This document shows positions 15,148-41,532 of a stretch of 64,000 nucleotides of DNA, piece after piece. A program made the translations under genes and the position numbers. The notes under the pieces are model-generated. The model was given only the letters and a program-made list of their open reading frames with translations, was not told where the DNA came from and made no database searches. This stretch comes from Cliona cf. orientalis (lineage: Eukaryota; Porifera; Demospongiae; Clionaida; Clionaidae): the NCBI GenBank assembly GCA_963930775.1, contig OZ005702.1, positions 7,316,001 to 7,380,000 of the forward strand, in the 5' to 3' direction. Numbering within the stretch: the stretch's first letter is position 1; the number at the start of each line of letters is the position of its first letter.

Positions 15148-18100
15148 ATGAGCAAGCCAGCTGCACTCTGCTGTCTACTACTCCTTTGTACTGCGCATGC
15201 TCTGTTCGTAGTAGCGAGCGCGATCCCCGATCACTGGAGCAGCTTCTACTATCACCGTGCGTTGGCCGGCAGGCAACAGCAGCAGCAGCAAGCGTCGCAG
15301 TGTGATGCTTCGGCCGTGTCGCCCGCCTCTCTCGTTTGCAAGTCGGCTCGGCTCACGGCGCCCGGGGGGAACAATACCCACATTCACGTCTGCCCCGTCG
15401 ATGGTGAGCTTGAATAATAATTATTATTACTTCTATTATTGTTGATGTCTAACTAGGTCTCGGACATAGCTGTATGCAACTCTGATTCCACATAGACTCA
15501 GTAAAAAAAAAAAACGTGCCAAACATTTAATCATATTATGTATTACAGTGATTGCATATTAATAATTAAATACCACATCGATATCCTACTAGCGCCAGTG
15601 TATTAAATATGGTAAGGGGTCACTATGTATGTAAGTAGCAGACTTAGGTTAACCTATAATCATCAATACGAAAACAGTTGATGAACACATATCTACTAAA
15701 TATTCATCCATGTCTGTGCCAAATTTCACGATTCGATACCCTTACTGGACAACATTACTAGGGACATAATTAAACTAGAACATTAAAAATGTAGGTGATT
15801 CAACGGCGATCTGTTTCAACTCGAAGCTGCGTCGGTGTTGTCCCAACGAGGGAGTGACTTGCATATCAAAGACAACACTCACAGTCGCCAACAAAGTCGT
15901 GGAGGTGAAACTGTACTACAACGTAACAGGTATAGATTATGTAAAATTGATTGTTAGGTAAATCTAGTCATTATGGGGAGTTGGTATTGATCGTTCTGTG
16001 CCCTTACCCTGCTCAGACAAATTTTTAATGTTAGTGTTGGTGGAGGTTACTACCATAATAAATTCCTTTGGACACACTCAATTTTGATGATGATTCTGCC
16101 AAATGAATATATTATTATACAGGACACATTTGCATTGATTTTGATCAGAATATCGGCAGATGCTGTCCTTTGTCCGATCCTGGATTGCCAGAAAACTGCC
16201 AAGAACCAAACCCTGGTACGTCACGAACTTAATTTTGCTACAAATTTCATTAATGAATGTGACAGCTTGCCTAGTATCAAACAAAACCATTTTCAGAGGG
16301 GATTGACGTACGGCTATATAATCCATTTTGGGAATTGGGGCAAAGTCAGTCAACATACCCACAATTTTGAAATTAGTACACACAATAATATTCTGCTTGC
16401 TACATCCTCGCATAGTACTATAATAATATTATTATATGGTAGCCTTCTACTTGGGGGGGGGGGGGGGGGGGGGGGGGCGAAATCTTAACTTTGCTGCCCC
16501 CTTGTTTATCATGCATCCAGTCATTGTGATTTGCCATACATTGGTACATCCAGGATTTGAGACGCTATATGCTAATTGTGTGGAAAAGTGTTTCCCTTAA
16601 TTAGTTAGTGTATTAATAAATTTCCTTCCTGAAAACTCACTAATTAAAACCATTACTACAGTTACAACTCCTGCCCCTGTCACTACTCCTCCCCCACCCC
16701 CTCCCTGTGTGCCGAAACGAGACATCTACTTCGTGGTCGACTCGACGGACAGCGTCGGGGACGACATATTCTGTCGATTCGGATACGTTCTTCAGCTCAT
16801 CACGGCTGCCGTCAACCCTCAAGGTGGAAACAGTGACGGTGCCAGAATGGCTGCAGTTCTGTTTGAGTTTCAATCGCATACTTCGGCCTCGTATCTGTTT
16901 GAGTTGGAAGAATCGTGCAGCAGCATAGTTTCAACCAACATTCCAAGACTTGTGTATGAGTACTATGCTATTGGCCAGAATCCCCCCGAGTTAACTCGAT
17001 CAGAGTTACAGTATCCCAATGTTCGTGCCACAAGCACGCAGCCCTATTCAGCATTGGATATGGCAGCAGACAGTGCTGAGGCAGTGACTGGTAAGCTTGT
17101 AATAATATTACTTGATCGATGCATGATTCATTGATGTGTACGTAACTATAGATATAGATAAGTTAGGCCATGTAGCAGTGCTACCAAAACTGATATTTTT
17201 AATTGTCTAGTAATTGGCATAATACCGTAGTTAATCGAATACAATGCATGATCCAATTTAACGCAATAAATTAGCATTCTATGAATTCTCATAACGTTTA
17301 TATTATGTGGAGCGATTGACGACCTTTACCAGAAAAAACGTGCATTTTTAAAATTGAAAATTTTTATCCATGTGTTATATTAGATTAAGTACGATTTTCC
17401 AGTTGTTTCCATAGATCAAAGTTTTTATTTAAGACTAGAGGGTATATTATATGAGGAGATCGTGCTGTGTAGGCAATGATAAGGGGATTCATAGGCCAAT
17501 AAGTTACTTATTAATTTTTATGCAGGCCGTCCATCCTCTGTTGTAATCATGACTGATGGTAAGAGCCACCAGGACGTTACGAGAGTGATCAACCGTTTAA
17601 AGAAGACTAGCGATCCACTGATCAGTGCTGGAATTGGTCTGGATACCGACACTGCCTACCTCGAAACTCTTGCTTCCAACTCATCCACCGTGGTTTATGA
17701 GCAGGACAGGAACGAGGCTCTCCGGTTTGGCAGGAGGATTATCGAGGTTATGAGGGACACTGCTGCTCTCTGTGCTGATGAAGGTATATTAATTATAAAT
17801 AATTTTAGTATGCTGGTTCTGCGTGGCTGGTTGGAATTTTATTAGTTACATCAAGCACAATTACAGTGGATGATCCTGTACCACAATAACAATAATTATA
17901 GTACATTAATTGCAAACGTATGAAAAACAATACAGTAGTTAATCGAATACAACATAATATTATTATGATCCAATTTAACGTAAGAAATTAGCATTTTACG
18001 AGTTTTCATAAGGTGTAGTAGGTAGGTAGCAATTGACGACCTTTACCAGAAAAGTGCATGTTTATTTTTTTTCCATACGTAGTGTTAGATACAATTTCAT

Positions 18101-19070
18101 TAAAACTGTGCTTCTGTAATCATTAATGTCTACGTATGTGCAGCTGAGAGGATTTTGGCTGCATTGGATGCTACCCAAGAGACAGACATTCAGGAGTACT
18201 GTCGGTCATGTCTGTGGACAACCACCAGAAATTCAGCGAAGTGCAATGAACTCATGCCAAAATGTGGAGGTATGTAACAAAAATTAATAAAAATTAGCTA
18301 CTGCAGTTAATGAAACTTCATTATTTCACAGATATAATAAATTACAGTAATAGTTTTGTACACATCTCTATAATGTAGACTAAAAACGCTACCAAACTCC
18401 AATAATTTAATTTCATAGCTTCTTTCCAACTTACATGTAAACACATAATATGACCCCTTCATTTAAACCAGCTGTTTAAATCTGTCACCTAATTAACACT
18501 TGTACGTGTTTTCCCCCCACAGCACAAAACCTTATGATGCAGTCATTTGTGGATAGCAAGTCCAGCAATGGTATGACATTAATTGTACCAACACCAACTT
18601 TTGACCCCAGCCTGCAAAGCAATAATTTCACAACATTGAAATGCATTATCTATACCAATTAAAGCCATGGGAAATTGCCCTCATATTACCGTAGGACGGG
18701 TTTTAATTGCGTAGTTTAATAAATGCGTTCTAGTCAAGTCAGGCCAAATTGCGAATCCAATAATTGCGATGGACGACCCCGTACCTATACGTGAACGTTT
18801 ATGTTTGCGAATCTATTAATTGCGAAACGTAGAAAAACTCGCAATTCGCATTTAATAGATACTCGCAATTAAAACCCGACCTACGGTAATTATAATTACA
18901 ACCTATTATGTATGCATGGGCCTACAATAATAACAATAATATTATTAATTTTGGTGACGTACTTTTATTTTTGTACAATTACAGCATTTTCTGCAGAGTG
19001 GGAGAAGCTCCTGCTGGAGGGAGAGATCGCCAAGGCAGTCGAGAATGTGATTGCAAAGATCAATGGATGA
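15148..19070 (+). CDS. Secreted von Willebrand A-domain protein, paralogue A
   Basis: Eight exons: 15148-15403, 15795-15929, 16123-16215, 16662-17090, 17526-17783, 18144-18269, 18523-18570, 18985-19070; 476 residues; every intron is phase 1. ATG 15148 is chosen over upstream non-ATG starts because it opens directly into a signal peptide (ALCCLLLLCTAHALFVVA). Then a WSSFYYHRAL motif, polyQ, a Cys-rich region with RRCC and GRCC pairs, a TTPAPVTTPPPPPP linker, and a VWA domain (CVPKRDIYFVVDS; metal-site DSTDS and VVIMTDGK). The VWA is split over exons 4 and 5, unlike paralogues B and D. The C-terminal part has a C-x2-C...C...C motif (YCRSCLW to PKCG) and a charged helix. VWA domains usually mediate adhesion or matrix assembly; the N-terminal domain is not recognised, so function is unknown. 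Confidence 0.88.
16453..16477 (+). repeat. Poly-G run
   Basis: 25 consecutive G in the intron before the VWA exon at 16662. Confidence 0.95.
17223..17394. mobile_element. TACCGTAGTTAATCG element, copy 1
   Basis: Begins TACCGTAGTTAATCGAATAC; the right end TTAGATTAAGTACG is its imperfect inverse. TGACGACCTTTACC lies at 17327-17340. Further copies are at 17932, 25173 and 54992. Confidence 0.75.
17932..18100. mobile_element. TACAGTAGTTAATCG element, copy 2
   Basis: Diverged copy of the element at 17223, in the next intron of the same gene; TGACGACCTTTACC at 18034-18047. Confidence 0.7.
18687..18888. mobile_element. TACCGTAGG inverted-repeat element
   Basis: Left end TACCGTAGGACGGGTTTTAA; right end TTAAAACCCGACCTACGGTA as its near-perfect inverse. 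Core GGACGACCCCGTACC at 18771-18785 is central. Confidence 0.88.
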
Positions 19071-19575
19071 ATATCACTAGCTACCATAGCAACTACCCAT
19101 ATGCATGGCACCCATCAGATTGCTAATGTTAGGACTGAGACATCAGAAAGTAACAGTAGTGTTATATATAGAATGTATAATAATATAATTGTAGTCTCTT
19201 GCTGATTGATTAACCACATTTTGGAGACAGAGAAAGAGGGAGTGTATCAAAGGATGGATCAGAGGAGAAATAAGAGAGAGCAATTCAAATACTTGTGTGT
19301 GTGTGGGGGGGGGGGGGGGGGGGGGTTGCAACATAAATATAACCATGCAATGCAAGCAAATCCTGACATTTTTATCAGCCATGATCAAGAGTTCATGACG
19401 TACATTACATGTCATGTAATTACATAACTATAATAATATTATTTTTTCAGCTATAATAATAATTATTAGTCACGGTAACATCAATAGACAGCTGTAGACC
19501 TAAGAATAAAAAGTTACTGCTCAGTAATAATAATAATATTATAATTAATCAGATGCTGCTGTTCATTGGGTTTAG
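19071..19575. other. 3' intergenic region between convergent VWA-A and TRPA genes
   Basis: Includes 21 consecutive G at 19305-19325 and AT-rich palindromes. An AATAAA at 19505-19510 on the plus strand may end the VWA transcript. No coding sequence is evident. Confidence 0.55.
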
Positions 19576-33348
<13,773 letters not shown>

Positions 33349-34007
33349 TTTAAGTTACAATTTGCAGTTCACCGTGCACCAGCGTACGGTAGATATAAGC
33401 AGAGTTGGTGCATACCTGCGCAGGTACGTACAAGCAAGCATGATAAATATGGGTTACAAGGTTCAGGCGTAATTAATAGTATGGTACCCAGCTGTTGTCG
33501 AGTCACGTATGCACAGCAATGAATAATAATTAGTGGGCGTTGACCAGACGTGCATTCCACGCATACTTTTGGCTTTGTCATGATGGAAAAGGGTCGTCAG
33601 TACATGCAGATGCATATTAGTGCTCCCTTAGTTTGTCCATTGCATGCTAGATACTGGTACCTACATAAACAGACCTAGATAGGGTAATAGACTGTCTGAC
33701 AAAAGTTTTTTTTTTGTTTTGATAGCTGATATGATAAGCACACAAACAAGTTGAACACTTATCTAACCTAGTTCTGCACTCCACTGCATGAAACACTGTA
33801 CTTAAACTATCCCCCAGAGACTATTCTCTATGGACACAAGTGGAGGAGTGTTTAAGAACTAGAATCAGCCCACTAAAACCATTCCATCAAACTCCGAAGA
33901 ACACTAGTAGCTCAGTAGCTACAGCGGCTCAATCTAGCTATCAAGCTCAATTAATAACGAAGTTGTACCAATTCTCAAAACAATTTTGTTTTTCGTGTGC
34001 ATCAATC
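33349..34007. promoter_or_regulatory. Divergent interval between TRPA and VWA-B genes
   Basis: 659 bp between oppositely oriented start codons. It holds GGAAAAGGGTCGTCA at 33585-33599 (reverse of the recurrent core motif) and a poly-T run near 33707. No TATA box I would defend. Confidence 0.45.
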
Positions 34008-37000
34008 ATGAACAAAGTTGTGGCTACTCTTTGTCTTCTCTTGTTGCTGAGTGATAGCATCTCCACCAGTAGCTTGCCTAGCAGCTGGAGCGACTACTAT
34101 GAAAGAGTGCTCGCTCAGCAAAGCAACGGTGCAGTATGTGAGGCTGTGGCCCCAGCTTCGATCACCTGCCAGTCTGCTCGACACACTGATGCTGGAGGAA
34201 GACACTCCTTTGTACATGTCTGCCCCGAATTTGGTAAGTTAATGGATGGAATATATTATATTATCAGTTAGCTGAGTGGTATAATCAGAGTCTAGGTTAA
34301 GGATACTGAGATCCTGACATATTATAATATTGGGGATTGTCGCTTTATAAATCTATACAGCATACAGCATGAATGGGTAGCTAGGTATAGCTTTGAATTA
34401 AAATTAACGCTGGCAAGCATGGACTAAAAATTTAGCTATCTACTTTGTTGTGTAATAGATGCTCCAACGAACGTCTGCTACAATTCCAAGCTTCGTCGCT
34501 GCTGCCCTGGTGAGTCCACTAGCTGTGTCTCAAAAACAACACTCCGAGTTGCCAACCAAATCGTTGAAGTGGAGGTCCATACTGACTCAAAAGGTATACA
34601 TGTTACATTGTACTACCAATACTATAGCACAATACATACATGTAGCTACAGTGTATTTTTATAGCTATTCTAGTTGCATCTAGTACTGTTGTTGTTAAAA
34701 TTACATACAGGAGGGTCTTGTATTGCTTTTGGTGATGCTCATGCGAACACCATCAAGAGGTGCTGTGATAGAACGAACAATGGACTGAGAGATTGCACAC
34801 CTACTCCAAGTACGTAATTTCATGACATTTAATGTAGTGAATTTGTGCAACGCATTACACACTATAATAGTCTAAACTATGTCCCCAGTCTTCATATAAA
34901 ATCCCTGCCTATTTAATTTGTATCGATTCATTATAATAATATTATTATACAGATCCTCCAGTGTGTGTGCCAAAGAGAGACATATTTTTTGTGTTGGATG
35001 CGACTCAGAGCATCGGTGATGAAATCTTCTGTCGATTTGGCTATGTCCTTCAACTGATCGAAGACGCCATCAGGCCGCGAGGCATCGAAGGGGCACGAGT
35101 AGCCACCGTCTTGTTTGAAAACCAAGGAGCTGGTGCCACTGCAGACTTTTTGTTCAACCTGGATGACACTTGCAGCGATGTTGTGTCAAATTCGATACCC
35201 AGAGTTGTTTACGAATACCATCAAGTGCACAACCAGCTATCCGATGGAACTCTGACCTACCCGCAGGTCGATTCCAGATCTACACTACCCTACTCAGCTC
35301 TATCAAAAGTAGAGAAAAATATCGATGTAACAAGACCTACATCCGTTGTGATCTTGACCGATGGAAAGCCACAACAGGAGACGTCAACTGTCATTGGCAG
35401 GCTGGCTAAGAAAGCTCATGTGATTATCGCTGCGGGCATTGGAAGTAAGAACGACATCGATGAAATGGAACTGAGAAAGCTGACCAACGACTCGTCCAAT
35501 GTTGTGTATGAGTCTGACTCTGCAAATGTGATTGGATTTGCTATTAAGATTGTTGATATAATGAAGAGGACCGGGGCACTTTGCTCCAGTGAAGGTAAAG
35601 TGATTTGTTATGATGCATACACATTGAATCAGTAGTGAAACACATTAATTTTATAATCTAGTATAATATTATGTGCACTAGAATCCACAGTGAAGTGACA
35701 CAGCTTCATTGCTCATTCAATAGGCACAGCAAAACCACTGTGTGTAAGCTAGATATTGTAGAATGTTTTTATTAGTGAGTGTGTAGGAGAGAATTGCTAT
35801 TTTAATGTCTACCACTCCTTTACAGTTTGTGAGCATTAATATCTATCACTCCTTTCCCTGTAGCTAGTTAGAGCTTGTGGCATTGTACAAGTGTTAATAT
35901 CTATGGCCTTATACATTAAACAAGCTCTTGAGCTCATGCATGCTATACATGTAAGCTTTTCAGGGAATCGGAGAAAATGTAGCTAGCTACCACAAGCATA
36001 GAATATCAACTAATATATAGGTGGATCTCAAGCTAAGTAGCTTTAATTATCATAGTAATAATATTACTTGTATTACTTGTAATAATGTTATTATTAACTG
36101 GACAACTCATCCACTGGCAATTGCAAGTGCATGAGATGGTTTGTATTGCAGCTTATTTAGTGAAGTGTAGGAGGAGAGGTGCGCCCAAAAGATAATTATA
36201 AGGATGAGGCTGTAGATGCCTCCCTTTAGCCTTGTCCCCAGGCCACTTCAAGGTTTTGGGGACGAGGCTAACCTCCCCTTGTTCATGTGATCAGAATACA
36301 CAAGATAATATTACTACACTAAAAAATCATCCTTGTCCTGAACTTCACTTGTGTACATGTGAACTTTTTGATTGAGATCGATATCAAGCTAGGCCTAGGG
36401 CTTATCAAGCTGCATAAGCTCTTGATGAGATTCATCATCATATATTATTTTGAAATTCATTCGTTTTACAGCTAGCGACATTCTGACAAAGTTGCGAGAG
36501 AGGGATATGGGTGCAAGTGGTTCCATGGAAGGCTACTGCAGAGACTGTATGTGGAAGACACCTGACCAAAGCTGCATACGCAACAGATTCCCAACTTGCG
36601 GATCCGGAGGTACTTCAATAACTATAGCTAGACTCAGTAATTGACAAATTCCCTCTCTCTCTCTCCGTCTCCCTTTCCCACCCTTTTTCTCTCTCCCCAC
36701 ATGTACAAGGGGGGGGGGGGGGGGGGAGGGTAATGAGAAGCTATCTTCCATTACAAATTTAAAGCTCCTCCTTCTCCTAGTTCCCCATGGTTATATTAAC
36801 TAGCTCTCCCAGTAAAATTTATGTATACATAATAAATGTGGGCAGAGGCTAAAATAAGCACAGAGTTTTTATTGTTGTCTTAGTCCAAAAATTCTTTGTC
36901 CAGTAATATAATACATTTTAGTTGAAGCTGGAATCAAAATATTAAAAACACTGAAGAGTCTGAGTCTGCATATTTAAACTGCTGTGTGGCATACGACTAC

Positions 37001-37705
37001 ATATGTATGAAGCAAATATCACCACACTGTTGCTAATTGATACTGAGTGGACAGTAATTAAATCAAGGCCTGTATAGGACATTTCAGTAACAAGACCGTT
37101 ACATTAAAGCATTATACTCTAGGTAAACCGTATGTGTGTGTGTGTGTGTGTGCGTGTGTGTACGATACTTCTATCTGCTATATGTACGCAAGTGAAGTAT
37201 CTAATGCTAACCATGACAGTTAATGCATGACAGTATTTTTAGCTTTCAAAGTTTAGCAGCCAAGATCTTTCTCACAGATACGAATACATTATTCACATTA
37301 ATTAAGGGGTAGCTACGTTTTAGTTGCTTAATGCTAGTTCATGTGCTAACTATAATAATTATAAGAAGCTATTTGGATTTGAATAGAGGTAACTAGTAGC
37401 ATGACTCAACACTGCATACAGTAGCTACATTCGATCATTTCAATCATCATCCCCATAATTATAGGTCCCCTCCCTAAGCGCCAATAGGGAGGAACCTGGC
37501 CATGTGATGAGACTACATGTAATCTATTTCAAATTCCACTGTACATATAATAACACTTAATAGTCTTAGTCTAGCAATTGTTCCATAATATTATGCATCT
37601 ATATGTGTTTCAGCTCTTACCAGGGAGCTGGAGAGAGAGCTCCTGAAAGAGGAGATCGTTGCAGAAGTTGAGGAACTGATGGGGAAGATTACTTACAGGG
37701 GTTAA
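34008..37705 (+). CDS. Secreted von Willebrand A-domain protein, paralogue B
   Basis: Six exons: 34008-34233, 34459-34593, 34711-34809, 34953-35594, 36472-36609, 37614-37705; 443 residues, all introns phase 1. ATG 34008 starts a signal peptide (VVATLCLLLLLSDSISTSS). N-terminal region: SWSDYYERVLAQ, Cys-rich segment with RRCC and KRCC pairs, matching paralogue A in order and spacing. The VWA domain is whole in exon 4 (VCVPKRDIFFVLDATQSIG; metal-site DATQS and VVILTDGK) and ends TGALCSSE. The C-terminal Cys motif YCRDCMW...C...PTCGSG is followed by a charged helix (TRELERELLKEEIVAEVEEL). The small exon present before the last helix in A, C and D is not visible here. Probably an extracellular matrix or adhesion protein; role unknown. 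Confidence 0.87.
36228..36270. repeat. TAGCCTYGTCCCCAG hairpin
   Basis: TAGCCTTGTCCCCAG pairs with TGGGGACGAGGCTA 15 bp further on. A related hairpin (TAGCCTCGTC / GACGAGGCTA) is at 41949-42014. Confidence 0.6.
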
Positions 37706-37820
37706 AGTCTACACTCACTGATGACTAGTGCAGTTTAGAGTAATAACTGTGTAACGTACATGTAGAAACAAACTATCTTTCTAGGAAAAATTCTTACTTA
37801 ATGGTAGCGGTAGCTAGTAT

Positions 37821-37826
37821 AATAAA
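37821..37826 (+). terminator. Poly(A) signal of VWA-B
   Basis: AATAAA 116 bp after the stop codon at 37705. Confidence 0.6.
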
Positions 37827-38033
37827 TATTATAATGGTCTATAGCTATATTATAGATTGTCAGTTCATGTGCACCAGCCATGTATTATCATCGGCCACTG
37901 CATGCACACAAATAACATGCATTGTATTAGATTAAGTACAGAGACCTGCAATCTCTGTGCCTCACAGACTAGTCTTGTTGTATACAATAATATTATATAT
38001 ACAGCAGCATCTTACATTAGACATGCAATGTCA

Positions 38034-38697
38034 TGGAAATTAAGGCCACTAATAATTTCCAGGAATTATGTACTACTTGTACCAATACTAATTTTTAATA
38101 GCCTCAAACAAACGTGACATCATAGTTTAAACTCTTTCACATAAATTTGTCATGCTATAATATTATCATTATTATGAACATAAAACTTATACAGTAACTA
38201 GAATTTCAAAGTAGTTGTTATATAAATGACGCCAGCATTCAAACCTTAGCTGAATCGTGGCTGTGGAAATTAAGGCCATGCATTAATAATTTCCAGGAAT
38301 TATGTACTACTTGTACCAATACTAATTTTTAATAGCCTCAAATAAACGTGACATCATAATTTACATGATATTGTCATGCTATAATATTATTATTATGAAC
38401 ATAAAACTTATACAGTAACTAGAAAGTTGTTATATTATAGCTAAGTGACGCCAGCATTCAAACCTTAGCTGAATCGTGGCTGTGGAAATTAAGGCCACTA
38501 ATAATTTCCAGGAATTATGTACTATACTTGTACCAATACTAATTTTTATTAACCTCAAATAAACGTGACATTGATATTGTCATGCTATGGTATATATAAT
38601 ATCATTATTATGAACATAAAACTTATACAGTAACTAGAAAGTAGTTATTATATAAGTGATGCCATGCAGCATTCAAACCTTAGCTGAATCGTGGCTG
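38034..38697 (+). repeat. Three tandem copies of the upstream region of VWA-C
   Basis: Units start at 38034, 38264 and 38482, each running from TGGAAATTAAGGCC to TAGCTGAATCGTGGCTG, with periods of 230 and 218 bp. A single copy lies in the same place before VWA-D (42618-42840). The unit ends about 75 bp before the start codon, so it is promoter-proximal. Confidence 0.92.
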
Positions 38698-38771
38698 TGG
38701 CCTGAATAACTGATTGATAATAGCACATTCACCATATTATACTCAGAAAATTCGAATCAGTGAAAATATTA

Positions 38772-41532
38772 ATGGCTCAGGCTATCGTTCTTTGCATTCT
38801 ATTGGCAGCAACTGTCAATTTTGAGTCTGCCTATGCTTTGCCATACCGTTGGAGTGACTCCTACAGAGATAGAGCTCTGTACCGGAACCAGAATGTGGCA
38901 AGATACCAAGAGCAGTGTCCGGTGAATGAACCCTTCCTTGATTGCAAGACTGCTCGACTCACTGTACCTGGAGGGAGCAATGCCTTCGTCCATGTCTGCC
39001 CTAATAGTGGTAAGTGTAAATTTGATAAAATAACTAGTATTACGTAACTATATCCTGTTGCATTAGCCATAGTAGAAGACTATTATTGTATTAATTATTT
39101 ATAGTTTCATCGGTATGATTGCATTTAATTTGCTCCCTGGCCAGACATGTGTACATGTATTTCCAGTTGCAGCTTTTCATTGTTGCAGAATTATAGTTAT
39201 TAGCTAAAAAATGGAAAGCTCACTTATAGGCTAGCGCATGACGTCATCAAAATTAATAGGCTCAATGTATGGAATAATATTATTTAGATTGGTGCAATTA
39301 TTCAAGTTGCAAGTTTTCCTCATGATCATGCACTTAGTTTGCACGCTATAGACTCATCCCTAGAAATATTATTATATGTACAGCATACAATCACAATTTT
39401 CTGCATACATTAAGCTAGGCTTTTAATATTTTCAGGTAATGATCAGCAGCCAGTCTGCTACAACTCAGTGGAGGATCAGAAGGTGCCCGAGTTTCTACAA
39501 TTCTTTTTGCAAATGAATTAAGCAGTTCCTCTGCAACCCATCTGTTCAAGCTGAGCGACAGTTGCAACACTTCTGTGAAAATTAACATACCAAGGGTCGT
39601 TTATGAGTACAATTATGTGGCAAAGAAACAAGAACAAGAGCTCAATTATGACACTGATAAACTGCATTACCCTCAAGTTGGTGCCAAGAACACCCAGCCT
39701 AATTCTGCTTTAAATCTAGCATATGAAGATATTAAAGCTTACAGCACAAACCGGCCTGCCACAGTGATCATTCTGACAGATGGGAAACCTCAACAAACAG
39801 TGACTCTCTATATTAACAGACTCAAGGATGTCACAGTTGATCTCATTGCTGCTGGAATTGGGAGTAGTAAGGACATAAGCAGAGAAAACCTGAAGGAACT
39901 AGCGTCTAGCGATGATGATGTTGTTTACGAGGAAAACCTATCGAATGTTGTCAGCTTTGCAAAGAGAATTGTTGAGAGAATGAGGGATACAGCTGCACTA
40001 TGTTTGGATCAAGGTGAGCTTTAATCTTGTAGCCTAAGTATATGTACCAATGTGAGCTCAATGTAATTAGCTACATAAAATTTAATGATTATGGGAGCAT
40101 TATGTGTACAGGACGTTGCAATGGCTGGGCGGCCCGGGCTAATAATAATAATTTTAGTACTACGCAAGTGCATGTAATACTTGTTATCTCTAAATCCCAC
40201 GTATACATGACATTGTGTATAATAATGTTATAGCCGAGCGTATTCTGGATGCCTTGAATTCGGAAGATGTGACCAACTTGGACTCCTTCTGCAGTGAATG
40301 TATGTTTACAGAGTCACCTTCGGATGATTGCAAAAACAACCAGTTTCCTCAATGTGGAGGTAAGCTTGTAGACTACAGTTGTTGCAATGGTTGTGCCGTG
40401 GTTAAGTACCATTCAGATACCTATAGAGTATAATAATTATAATAATATTAAGAGGGAGGAGATCGGTACTAGCTATAGAAGAGAGTATCCAACTGCTATA
40501 ATTTTTGTAGCACAAAGGTCATCAGACATACAGTAGTTATGATCATAATACCTTGTCTAGTTGTAGTATTGCATGAACATAATAATATTATGCATGCAGG
40601 TGTGCTTTGTTCTACGGAAAGTTCTTTAACAGGCAGGTAGCTATACTGTAGAGTTAGATACGTACTCTTCAGTTCTCTCTCTTAATATATCCACTCTCGA
40701 TAATAGCTACTCTTACGTATGCTTTAATAACCATGAAGATGTAGCTATATGAATGCATTTTCACAACTCTTTCCGGTTAATTTATCGTTGGACATCCTAC
40801 ATAGCTAGCTGCATTCACATAAATAGTTTGGGGGAGGGGTGAAGAGGGACACATTTATTTACATAGTTCATCACCTTTCCTGAGATTGTTCCTTCTAAAT
40901 GAACTGGTATAATAATATTAGCTACAGCTACGATACCTAAGCTTTCTCTTACTGTGTATAATTTTGTAGCAAATAATTTCCAAATGCAAATGGCATCATC
41001 AATGGATAATAAAGGTAACTTAATTACTGTTTTGTCCTTTTTATGATAAATTTATGCTCAGTCTGTTATCACTGTAATTATGCATGCATGGACAATACTG
41101 TAAGGATAGACAATGTTTATGCTAACTTTGAGCATCCATGCATGTGACACGTTTTCCATTGAAGAGTTGGAAAAACTGATCTTGGAGGAACAGATCCTTG
41201 CTGAAGTTGAAAAAATCATGGAAATGGGTACGACAAACTTTTTACGCTGCATGTCTGAACCAATAATTATTAATTGAATATATAGCCTCCCAATAATAAT
41301 AATAATTTCATAGCTGCTGCATGCATTCCTAATTCAGAATACTTCATGCTAATAGCATTTATGTAGCTATTCGATATCACATGAGGCTGTGATATCAAAT
41401 AGCTACACAAAAATGTAATTCTATCCTTGCTAACTTAGCATTATTGTATAATATGCACTTTGAAATTCAGATGGAGAGCTGAGGGAGCAAGAACTACCCA
41501 AAGAACAGTTTATACGTCTCACACCAGACTAG
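38772..41532 (+). pseudogene. VWA-domain paralogue C, broken by an internal deletion
   Basis: Close duplicate of paralogue D. Exon 1, 38772-39009, encodes the same signal peptide and ALPYRWSD N-terminus. The second exon starts at 39437 as in D, but after CYNS the sequence jumps into the middle of the VWA exon. Relative to D about 0.9 kb is missing, removing the rest of exon 2, exon 3 and the first part of the VWA with its DTTQS metal site. The join is out of frame and stops about 28 codons later (TAA near 39520). Downstream pieces stay open: VWA remainder to 40013, then 40234-40359, 40970-41014, 41165-41227, 41471-41532. A short secreted product or an assembly fault is possible; as read it is not a functional VWA gene. 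Confidence 0.85.
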
